From Acidobacteriota bacterium (lineage in GTDB: Bacteria > Acidobacteriota > Terriglobia > Bryobacterales > Bryobacteraceae): 5,236 bases of DNA. Shown in pieces: positions 1-5,236 of this stretch. The notes under the pieces are model-generated. The model did no database searches and was not told the origin of the DNA. It saw nothing but the letters and a program-made list of their open reading frames with translations. Location of the stretch: NCBI GenBank assembly GCA_947505565.1, contig CANNLB010000280.1, positions 1 through 5,236 of the forward strand. Direction: 5' to 3'. The position numbers and the translations under genes are program-made. Numbering within the stretch: position 1 is the first letter of the stretch; each line of letters starts with the position of its first letter.

Positions 1-543
1 GTCCGGTCGCTGGGTTTCTAGTCCGGCCCCCAATTCGAGCAACGCATCCACCCAATCGATCCGCCGCAGCAGGACCGCCCAATGAATCGCACGGTTCCCG
101 CGTTGATCGGCGACGGCCAGCAGACCCGGCACCTGGAGCGCTCGTGCAACGTCCCCGGCGCGCATCGCGGCGGCCATCTCCGCGCCTTCGGGGCAGATGC
201 CGAATTTGTCCAGCAAATGGGCCTCCAGCAGCCGCACCAGCGCGTCATGGTGACGTTCTCGGGCCATCCGTAGGAATCCGTCTCCATCGACCATATTGAC
301 CGCGTCGGCACCCTGCCCGAGTAGATACGCGGCCACCTCGAGTCGACCTTCCCGCACGGCGAAATGGAGCGGCGTCCGATAGGCGAAGCAGCAGTTGACA
401 AGGGCCGGCCTGCATTCGACTAACTCACGAACCGTCGCCAAATCGCCGACGTCCGCTCCCCGCAGCATGGCCCAGACCTCCGCTCCGGTTCCGGGCGACC
501 ACTCTAGCTCCGCCATCGTCTCTAACGCAGATGGTTGTGTCAT
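1..543 (-). CDS. Ankyrin-repeat protein, N-terminal part (cut by the left edge)
   Basis: Reading the minus strand from the ATG at 543-541 gives 181 codons without a stop, running off position 1, so the C-terminus is missing. Ankyrin-type helix pairs are visible. A degenerate repeat spans about residues 26-50. The clearest one starts at R56 with TPLHFAVREGRLEVAAYLL and is followed by GQGAD (76-80). A weaker repeat lies at about 87-110. Another spans about 121-175, with RAIHWAVLLRRIDWVDALLE followed by LGAG. Ankyrin repeats are protein-protein interaction scaffolds; no catalytic motif, signal peptide or membrane segment is visible, so a cytoplasmic location is inferred. The partner and role are unknown. 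No clear Shine-Dalgarno precedes the start, and ATG codons at residues 10 and 26 are alternative starts. It is transcribed divergently from the DUF5990 gene, 31 bases away. The family call is firm; the function is not known. Confidence 0.85.
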   Translation of the reverse strand, partial: MTQPSALETMAELEWSPGTGAEVWAMLRGADVGDLATVRELVECRPALVNCCFAYRTPLHFAVREGRLEVAAYLLGQGADAVNMVDGDGFLRMARERHHDALVRLLEAHLLDKFGICPEGAEMAAAMRAGDVARALQVPGLLAVADQRGNRAIHWAVLLRRIDWVDALLELGAGLETQRPD

Positions 544-574
544 AAACTCGTAGAATATACGCAATCTACTCCGT
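544..574. promoter_or_regulatory. Divergent intergenic region with candidate overlapping -10 boxes
   Basis: Only 31 bases separate the start codons of the leftward ankyrin gene and the rightward DUF5990 gene. The AT-rich core at 551-560 offers a -10-like TATATT on the minus strand (plus-strand 554-559), ending 10 bases before the ankyrin ATG. On the plus strand, TAGAAT (551-556) ends 18 bases before the DUF5990 ATG. The two candidates overlap, so polymerases could compete for the site. A convincing -35 box is not visible for either direction: TTGTGT at 535-540 lies too close to TAGAAT. Neither gene has a clear Shine-Dalgarno sequence here. The promoter call rests on position and AT-richness only. 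Confidence 0.35.
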
Positions 575-973
575 ATGGAAGCCCTGCTCACTCTCCACAT
601 TTCGCTCGTCGCCCCCCCGCCTGGAGTCGACTTCGGCGTGCAAAAAGGTCGCGGAAACCGCTACGAAACCGTGCAACTCCAGCGCTCCACCGGTGCCGAT
701 CTTTGCTTCACCGTCACCCTCCCCGCCAACCTCTCGGGCCCTTTCGTGCAAGGCCCCCCCGGCGCCAGATTTCTTTACCTTGACATCGGCTCTTACGCCG
801 GCCAAATCGATGCTCCTTGGTCCCGCCGCCTGAAAGTTCCCTTGAGCGGAATCACCCCCTTACTCGTCGGACCGCCGCCCCACCAGGTGGCAACCTCCAT
901 CGCTGGCACGGCTAAAGACGGGGGGCCCACTTGTGCCACGCCCAAACCCTTTGCCGGTTGGCACAGCCTATAG
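575..973 (+). CDS. DUF5990-family protein of unknown function
   Basis: This 132-residue protein has the features I recall for the DUF5990 family. They are an N-terminal strand followed by PPPGVDFGVQKG (residues 14-25), then YETVQLQRSTGADLCF, GPFVQGPPGARFLYLDIG, YAGQ followed by PWSRRLKVPLSGIT, and a C-terminal GTAKDGGPTCATPKPFAGW. These blocks are evenly spread, so the gene looks intact and under selection. No signal peptide, transmembrane segment or known catalytic motif is visible; it is probably a small soluble beta-rich cytoplasmic protein. The ATG at 575 places the first strand directly before the PPPG motif, as in relatives, although no clear Shine-Dalgarno precedes it. It ends 25 bases before the chosen start of the quinoprotein gene on the same strand, so co-transcription is possible, but a functional link is not shown. 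Two runs of seven C lie inside the gene. The family assignment is from memory of the motif pattern; the function is unknown. Confidence 0.8.
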   Translation: MEALLTLHISLVAPPPGVDFGVQKGRGNRYETVQLQRSTGADLCFTVTLPANLSGPFVQGPPGARFLYLDIGSYAGQIDAPWSRRLKVPLSGITPLLVGPPPHQVATSIAGTAKDGGPTCATPKPFAGWHSL

Positions 974-987
974 CGGCTCGGCCTGGA

Positions 988-993
988 TACAAT
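988..993 (+). promoter_or_regulatory. Candidate -10 box for the quinoprotein gene, possibly leaderless
   Basis: TACAAT matches the bacterial -10 consensus TATAAT at five of six bases and ends five bases before the GTG at 999. A TG two bases upstream (984-985) is nearly in extended -10 position. Transcription normally starts about seven bases after the -10 box, which falls on or beside the GTG, so the mRNA would have almost no leader. There is no Shine-Dalgarno sequence in front of that GTG, which agrees with leaderless translation. No -35 box with standard spacing is visible; TTGGCA at 958-963 is too far upstream. This is inferred from position, not demonstrated. Confidence 0.35.
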
Positions 994-998
994 CGGTC

Positions 999-3110
999 GT
1001 GTCCTTTTTCCTCCGTTGGCTCTCCGCCCTCGCCCTCGTGGCGGTCACTTATGCCCAGCCGTACTCTACCTGGCGCGATTACGGCGGCTCGGCCGACTCT
1101 GCCCAATACTCTTCCCTGACGCAGATCAATCGGACCAATGTCCACAAGCTCCAGCGCGCCTGGACCTTTCCGACGGGTGACAATGCCCGCTATTTCTTCA
1201 ATCCGCTGGTGATCGACGGGACGATGTATGTGTTGGCCAAGAGCAACTCGCTGGTGGCCCTCGACGCTGCCACGGGGAAGGAACTGTGGAGTTCGGCACC
1301 GGATCCGGACATCAAAGTGATCACCAACCGGGGCTTCAACTATTGGGAAAGCAAAGACCGGTCGGACCGGCGGCTGCTGCTGTCGGTGAACCACACCCTG
1401 CGCGCTTACGATGCGCGCAACGGCAAGCTGATTCCCTCGTTTGGGTCGAACGGGCGCGTTGATTTGAAGCAGGGCTTAGATCGTGATCCGCAGGCGCTGG
1501 CTTTGGTGCAATCGCTGACGCCGGGGCGGGTATTCGAGAACCTGCTGATTCTCGGATCGGCGACCAACCAGGGCTATGGTTCGGCGCCGGGCGATCTGCG
1601 CGCTTTCGATGTGCTGAGCGGCAAGCTGGTGTGGACGTTCCATACGATCCCGCGGCCGGGGGAGTTCGGCTATGAGACCTGGCCGAAGGACGCATGGAAG
1701 ACCGTGGGCGGGGCCAACGTGTGGGGCGAGATGTCGGTCGACGAGAAGCGAGGGATTCTTTATGCGCCCACCGCGTCGGCCAAGTACAATTTCTACGGGG
1801 TCGACCGGGCGGGGGCCAATCTGTTTGCGGACAGTCTGCTGGCGCTGGACGCGCGGACCGGGAAACGGCTTTGGCACTTCCAAATGGTCCACCACGATAT
1901 CTGGGATTACGACGACGCGACCGCGCCGAAGCTGCTAACGCTGCGCCACGAAGGCAAGTCGGTCGACGCGGTCGCCCAAGTCAGCAAGCAGGGATTTGTG
2001 TGGGTCTTCAACCGGGTCACAGGCCAGCCGTTGTGGCCGATTGAAGAACGACCGGTTCCGAAGTCCGATATGCCGGGAGAGATCGTCTCGCCGACGCAAC
2101 CGTTTCCCGTCAAGCCGCCGCCGTTTGCTCGGCAGAAGTTTACCGTCGAGGACCTGAGCCCGTACCTGAGCCCGACCGACCGTGCCCGGTTTCGGGATGA
2201 GATTTTGTCCGCTCGCAACGAAGGGCTCTTCACGCCGCCCGGCACCCGACCGACGATCCAAATGCCCGGGAACAACGGCGGAGCGAACTGGGGCGGTGCC
2301 GCGATTGACCCGCCGAACGGGTCGCTTTTCGTTGTTTCGAAGGATCTGCCCTGTCTCTTAAAGCTTGAGTCCGAGGAGACCGTGACCTCCCGGACGGCGA
2401 ATACGCCGGAGCAGAAGGGGCAACTGAGTTATGCCAAGCATTGCCTGACCTGCCATGGGGCCGATCGTACAAGCCAGCCTTCGATCGCCGACGCGCCGAT
2501 TCGGCTGACGCGGCGACAAATTGAGAACGCCATACGGCAGGGCCAAGGCCCGATGCCCGGCTTCCCGACGCTGCCCGCCGAGGAGTTGAGCGACCTGATA
2601 GCCTATCTGTACAACCCCGCGCGCGCCGCCGCCACGGTGCCGGCCGGGGACCGCAACCCGAACGCGATTGACCGTTACTACACCGGATTCGGTTTCATGA
2701 TCGCCAGCGACGGGCTTGCTCCGATCAAGCCGCCTTGGTCGACCTTGACGAAATACGATCTCAATAAGGGCACGATTGAATGGCAGATTCCGTTGGGCGA
2801 CGTGCCGGATTTGGCGGCCAAAGGCATCACGAACACGGGGTCGCATTATCCGAAGGTGGGGCCGGTGGTGACGGCGGGAGGAATCATTTTCACGGGGACG
2901 CGCGACCGCCACATTCGCGCTCTCGACACCGCTACGGGTAAGCCGTTGTGGGAAGCAGAGGTAGACACGGCAGTCGAAGGCATTCCGGCAATATACCAGG
3001 TGAATGGCCGCCAGTATGTCGTGTTCTGCGCCGCTGCTCAGGTCGGGCTGACCCCGGGCACGCAGAAGAAGATTCAAGGCTCCTATGTTGCGTTCGCTCT
3101 ACCGCAGTAA
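999..3110 (+). CDS. Exported PQQ-dependent dehydrogenase with an inserted cytochrome c domain
   Basis: A 703-residue quinoprotein that probably oxidises an alcohol or sugar in the periplasm. From the GTG at 999, residues 1-19 form a signal peptide (VSFFLRWLSALALVAVTYA as encoded) with likely cleavage after A19. An eight-bladed PQQ propeller follows, with repeats of the D-x-x-TG-K-x-L-W type at residues 89-97, 138-145 (degenerate), 204-212, 284-292, 338-346, 587-595 and 643-651. QMVHHDIWDYDD (295-306) resembles the active-site segment of membrane glucose dehydrogenase, where D303 would be the catalytic Asp; K330 in SKQGF fits the PQQ-contacting Lys. Between late blades, residues about 468-540 form a compact cytochrome c domain: CLTCH at 482-486 binds heme, and M519 in GPMPGF is the likely sixth ligand. 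The frame is open back to a GTG at 933, but that start overlaps DUF5990 and spoils the signal peptide. The substrate cannot be read from sequence. PQQ synthesis genes are not in the window. Confidence 0.9.
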   Translation: MSFFLRWLSALALVAVTYAQPYSTWRDYGGSADSAQYSSLTQINRTNVHKLQRAWTFPTGDNARYFFNPLVIDGTMYVLAKSNSLVALDAATGKELWSSAPDPDIKVITNRGFNYWESKDRSDRRLLLSVNHTLRAYDARNGKLIPSFGSNGRVDLKQGLDRDPQALALVQSLTPGRVFENLLILGSATNQGYGSAPGDLRAFDVLSGKLVWTFHTIPRPGEFGYETWPKDAWKTVGGANVWGEMSVDEKRGILYAPTASAKYNFYGVDRAGANLFADSLLALDARTGKRLWHFQMVHHDIWDYDDATAPKLLTLRHEGKSVDAVAQVSKQGFVWVFNRVTGQPLWPIEERPVPKSDMPGEIVSPTQPFPVKPPPFARQKFTVEDLSPYLSPTDRARFRDEILSARNEGLFTPPGTRPTIQMPGNNGGANWGGAAIDPPNGSLFVVSKDLPCLLKLESEETVTSRTANTPEQKGQLSYAKHCLTCHGADRTSQPSIADAPIRLTRRQIENAIRQGQGPMPGFPTLPAEELSDLIAYLYNPARAAATVPAGDRNPNAIDRYYTGFGFMIASDGLAPIKPPWSTLTKYDLNKGTIEWQIPLGDVPDLAAKGITNTGSHYPKVGPVVTAGGIIFTGTRDRHIRALDTATGKPLWEAEVDTAVEGIPAIYQVNGRQYVVFCAAAQVGLTPGTQKKIQGSYVAFALPQ

Positions 3111-3135
3111 GTGCGTGGATCGGAAAGCGTAATGC

Positions 3136-3144
3136 TGCTAAAAT
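3136..3144 (+). promoter_or_regulatory. Extended -10 promoter for the RND efflux operon
   Basis: TGCTAAAAT fits the extended -10 pattern TGnTATAAT with a single mismatch. A weak -35 (TGGATC at 3116-3121, three of six matches to TTGACA) sits 17 bases upstream, which is acceptable because an extended -10 can work with a poor -35. Transcription would start near 3151, giving a leader of about 38 bases with the AGGGG at 3173-3177 and then the ATG at 3189. It lies in the AT-richest patch between the quinoprotein stop codon and the adaptor gene, suggesting the efflux genes are transcribed independently of the upstream gene. Confidence 0.5.
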
Positions 3145-3172
3145 TTATTAGTGTGCCCGCTGGTGTAACGTC

Positions 3173-3177
3173 AGGGG
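3173..3177 (+). promoter_or_regulatory. Ribosome binding site supporting the adaptor start at 3189
   Basis: AGGGG is Shine-Dalgarno-like and lies 11 bases before the ATG at 3189, slightly longer than the ideal spacing. It supports that ATG over the upstream in-frame GTG at 3111 and ATG at 3132. AGGG (3173-3176) can pair with CCCT (3185-3188), directly before the start codon, in a four-base-pair hairpin with an eight-base loop. That is too short to claim as a control element. Confidence 0.45.
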
Positions 3178-3188
3178 TTTCTATCCCT

Positions 3189-4412
3189 ATGTCTCATCTG
3201 TCGTTGATTTCGTGCGCCGTTCTGTTTGGCACGCTCGCCCTTTCTTCTTGTGCGCGCGAAGGGGCTTCTGCTTCGGCCAACGGGGCTGCGGCGCCCGCCC
3301 AAGCGGTTCGTGCGGTGCAGGCAACCTCCGCCAATGTCCCGCTCGAGATCGCCGCCATCGGTAATGTCGAAGCCAGCTCCACAGTTGAAGTGAAAGCGCG
3401 CGTCACCGCCCCCGTCGTGCGGGTGCATTTCGTCGAAGGCCAGGACGTGCGCCAAGGGCAACTGCTGTTTGAACTCGACGCTGAACCGTTTCAGCGCCAA
3501 CTGGCCGAGATCGAAGCCAACATCGCTCGCGACATCGCTAACGCGAAGCAGGCGGAGGCCAACATCGCCCGCGACAGCGCGAATTGGAAGAACTTGGAGG
3601 CCATCGCCCGACGCAGTCTGCAATTGAAAAAGGAAGGGATCTTTTCGAGCGAGCAGGCCGACCAGGCGGCGACCAATGCCGACGCGGCTAAGGCCGCCGT
3701 AGACGCGGGTGGAGCCGCCGTCGAGAGTGCCAAGGCGGGTGAACGGGCCAATCGGGCCCGTCTGCAGGAGACGCGCCTAGTCCTCGACTACACCAAAATC
3801 TATGCGCCCATCTCGGGGCGAGCCGGGGTGATTTCGGCCCAATTGGGCAGCCTCGCCAAGCAGCACGACAACACGCTGGTCACGCTGCTACAGTCGGCCC
3901 CGGTCCACGTTTCGTTCTCGGTACCCGAGAATCTTCTCCCGCAAGTCCGCCGGTATCAGAGCCAAAAGCCGATGACGATTGTCGCCATCGCCGATGGCAA
4001 TCGGGCGAGTACCGGCGTCTTAAACTTCATCGATAGCGCCGTCGATGTGACCACCGGCGCCATCAAGCTGAAGGCTCTTTTTACGAACGCCGATCGGGTG
4101 CTTTGGCCGGGCCAATTCGTCAACGTCCGGGCCCGCCTGAACGTGGAGCAGGACCGGGTTCTGGTCGCCTCGCAGGCGGTGCAAACGGGTCCTAAGGGGA
4201 AGTATGTTTGGGTCCTGGACGCTGCCAATAGCGGCGTTTCCATGCGCGACGTGACGGTTCTCCGGCTCTATACTCCGCCCGGAATGGTCGAACAATCGGT
4301 GATCGGCTCTGGTCTCAGCGCTGGGGAGAGCGTGATCTCGGAAGGGCAGAAGCGGCTGGGGCCGAACGCGAAAGTCCGACTTCTGCCGCCCGGCCCCACG
4401 GCCGCCAACTAA
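3189..4412 (+). CDS. RND efflux periplasmic adaptor lipoprotein (HlyD/MdtA type)
   Basis: A 407-residue membrane fusion protein that would link an inner-membrane RND permease to an outer-membrane channel. The N-terminus is a lipoprotein signal with lipobox LSSC (residues 18-21), so C21 would be lipidated and anchor the protein in the inner membrane. A Ser/Ala-rich linker follows. The first half of the lipoyl-like domain is at about 65-98 (VKARVTAPVVRVHFVEGQDV). A long alpha-hairpin covers about 99-198, rich in Ala, Glu, Lys and Arg, and includes a 14-residue tandem repeat at 109-136. The second lipoyl half starts near 199 (LDYTKIYAPISGRAGVIS). A beta-barrel domain follows (VHVSFSVPE onward, with WPGQFVNVRARL), then a membrane-proximal domain to the end. 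The start at 3189 is chosen for the lipoprotein signal and the AGGGG upstream, over in-frame starts at 3111 and 3132. The permease gene begins 5 bases after the stop. Substrate unknown; many such pumps export drugs, bile salts or small metabolites. Confidence 0.93.
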   Translation: MSHLSLISCAVLFGTLALSSCAREGASASANGAAAPAQAVRAVQATSANVPLEIAAIGNVEASSTVEVKARVTAPVVRVHFVEGQDVRQGQLLFELDAEPFQRQLAEIEANIARDIANAKQAEANIARDSANWKNLEAIARRSLQLKKEGIFSSEQADQAATNADAAKAAVDAGGAAVESAKAGERANRARLQETRLVLDYTKIYAPISGRAGVISAQLGSLAKQHDNTLVTLLQSAPVHVSFSVPENLLPQVRRYQSQKPMTIVAIADGNRASTGVLNFIDSAVDVTTGAIKLKALFTNADRVLWPGQFVNVRARLNVEQDRVLVASQAVQTGPKGKYVWVLDAANSGVSMRDVTVLRLYTPPGMVEQSVIGSGLSAGESVISEGQKRLGPNAKVRLLPPGPTAAN

Positions 4413-4417
4413 CGCCT

Positions 4418-5236
4418 ATGGCCATCACAGATATCTTCATCACGCGCCCGGTCGCCACGACCTTGCTGATGGTCGGCCTGGTGGGTTTCGGCCTGATCAG
4501 CTACTTCTCGCTGCCGGTCAGCGACCTTCCGCCGGTGGAATACCCCACCATCCAAGTGACGGCCAGCCTGCCGGGGGCCAACCCCGATATCATGGCGTCG
4601 TCGGTGGCCACGCCACTAGAAAAGGCGTTCTCCAACATCGCCGGGGTGGATAGTATGTCGTCGGCCAGCACGAACGCTTCCACTACGATTACGCTCCAAT
4701 TCGACTTCAGCCGTACGATCGATTCCGCTGCCCAGGACGTGCAATCGGCCATCTCTCGAGCCGCCGGCGAACTCCCTCGCAACATGCTCGCGCCGCCTTC
4801 GTTCAAGAAGGTGAACCCGGCTTCTCGACCGGTTCTTTATCTGGCGCTGACCTCGGAGACAATGACCCTGGCAGCCCTCAACGAGTTTGCCGAGAACCTG
4901 ATCGGTCGACGCGTTTCGATGGTGAACGGGGTCGCGCAGACCTCCGTTTTTGGGGGCCAAAAATACGCCGTCCGCGTGGAAGCCGACCCGGACCGTCTGG
5001 CGGCGCGCCAAGTGGGTTTAGAAGATATTCGGAGTGCCCTCGCGCAGCAAAACGTCAATCTGCCGGCCGGTTCCATGCACGGGATCACCAAAGCCTATAC
5101 GGTGCAGTCCAACAGCCAACTCACGGCCGCCGACCAGTTTCGTCCGATGATCGTGGCCTTTCGCAACGGCAATCCGGTGCGTCTGGAAGACGTCGCCATC
5201 GTCCGCGATAGCGTGAATTTTGAGCGGAGCGTCTTC
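4418..5236 (+). CDS. RND efflux permease, MdtC-like (HAE1 type), N-terminal part (cut by the right edge)
   Basis: The frame is open from the ATG at 4418 to the window end, giving 273 residues of a family that is normally about 1,030-1,050 long. Residues 1-10 (MAITDIFITR) and the first transmembrane helix (about 11-32) are typical of proton-driven RND pumps. The PN1 porter subdomain follows (VEYPTIQVTASLPGANPDIM at 40-59, then SSVATPLEKAF). It continues into PN2 through SFKKVNPASRPVLYLALTS (128-146), and the visible part reaches NGNPVRLEDVAIV (250-262). The wording is closest to E. coli MdtC, notably the ASLPGA, MASSVATPLE, LQFDF and QDVQSAI segments, so a role in multidrug or small-molecule export is likely; the exact substrate cannot be inferred. 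The proton-relay Asp residues in transmembrane helix 4 lie beyond the window. The gene begins 5 bases after the adaptor stop with no clear Shine-Dalgarno, which suggests translational coupling. Outer-membrane channel and regulator genes are not visible. Confidence 0.95.
   Translation, partial: MAITDIFITRPVATTLLMVGLVGFGLISYFSLPVSDLPPVEYPTIQVTASLPGANPDIMASSVATPLEKAFSNIAGVDSMSSASTNASTTITLQFDFSRTIDSAAQDVQSAISRAAGELPRNMLAPPSFKKVNPASRPVLYLALTSETMTLAALNEFAENLIGRRVSMVNGVAQTSVFGGQKYAVRVEADPDRLAARQVGLEDIRSALAQQNVNLPAGSMHGITKAYTVQSNSQLTAADQFRPMIVAFRNGNPVRLEDVAIVRDSVNFERSVF

Noticed and set aside
18..401. Minus-strand closed frame of 127 residues
   Set aside because: It is out of phase with the ankyrin coding frame, has an odd Arg/Trp/Cys/Ser-rich composition and shows no domain.
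933..998. Upstream in-frame GTG at 933 as the start of the quinoprotein
   Set aside because: It overlaps the conserved C-terminus of the DUF5990 protein and would place 22 extra residues before an otherwise ideal signal peptide that begins at the GTG at 999.
912..1394. Minus-strand frame of 160 residues under the start of the quinoprotein gene
   Set aside because: It is antisense to clear DUF5990 and quinoprotein coding sequence. Its composition is typical of a high-GC shadow frame, with no recognisable motif.
2358..3077. Minus-strand frame of 239 residues
   Set aside because: It is long, but it lies opposite the conserved cytochrome c and final propeller blades. It is Arg-rich with no domain or plausible start signal, so I treat it as a high-GC shadow frame.
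3111..3188. Upstream in-frame starts (GTG 3111, ATG 3132) for the adaptor
   Set aside because: They would bury the lipoprotein signal 19-26 residues inside the protein. The best promoter (3136-3144) lies downstream of both, and the AGGGG at 3173-3177 points to the ATG at 3189.
3111..3188. Rho-independent terminator after the quinoprotein gene
   Set aside because: No GC-rich stem followed by a T run is present; the only pairing is a four-base AGGG/CCCT stem next to the adaptor start.
3189..5236. A new type of export system
   Set aside because: The adaptor and permease match the standard RND tripartite pump layout, with familiar motifs throughout and no unusual added domain in the visible part.

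Overview
The window is about 60% GC or more and reads as chromosomal DNA from a soil-type Gram-negative bacterium. The most likely source is an acidobacterium, perhaps of the Bryobacter/Solibacter group. That placement is an inference from three things: the gene content (an ankyrin protein of a type I associate with that phylum, a DUF5990 protein, and a quinoprotein with a built-in cytochrome c), the GC content, and -10-like boxes lying very close to start codons. No rRNA, tRNA or marker gene is present to prove it.

Layout. (1) Positions 1-543, minus strand: the N-terminal 181 residues of an ankyrin-repeat protein that runs off the left edge. (2) Positions 544-574: a 31-base divergent intergenic gap that must hold the start signals for genes on both sides. 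(3) Positions 575-973, plus strand: a 132-residue DUF5990-family protein of unknown function. (4) Positions 999-3110, plus strand: an exported PQQ-dependent dehydrogenase with a c-type heme domain inserted in its beta-propeller. (5) Positions 3111-3188: a short AT-richer gap with a good extended -10 promoter and a Shine-Dalgarno-like AGGGG. (6) Positions 3189-4412, plus strand: a lipoprotein periplasmic adaptor (HlyD/MdtA type). (7) Positions 4418-5236, plus strand: the first 273 residues of an RND efflux permease most like MdtC, cut by the right edge. No gene-free stretch exceeds 300 bases, and I saw no mobile element, CRISPR array, RNA gene or convincing terminator.

How the genes work together. 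The adaptor and permease form an obvious two-gene start of an RND efflux operon, separated by 5 bases. Further pump genes, such as a second permease or an outer-membrane channel, would be expected to the right of the window. The quinoprotein is a separate periplasmic oxidation module: PQQ takes electrons from an unknown alcohol or sugar, and the built-in heme probably passes them to the respiratory chain. The ankyrin and DUF5990 genes have no visible functional link to the others.

I do not see a new multi-gene system here. The points most worth a second look are the conserved DUF5990 protein of unknown function, the heme-in-propeller architecture, and the -10-like boxes so close to start codons that leaderless or very short-leader mRNAs are likely.
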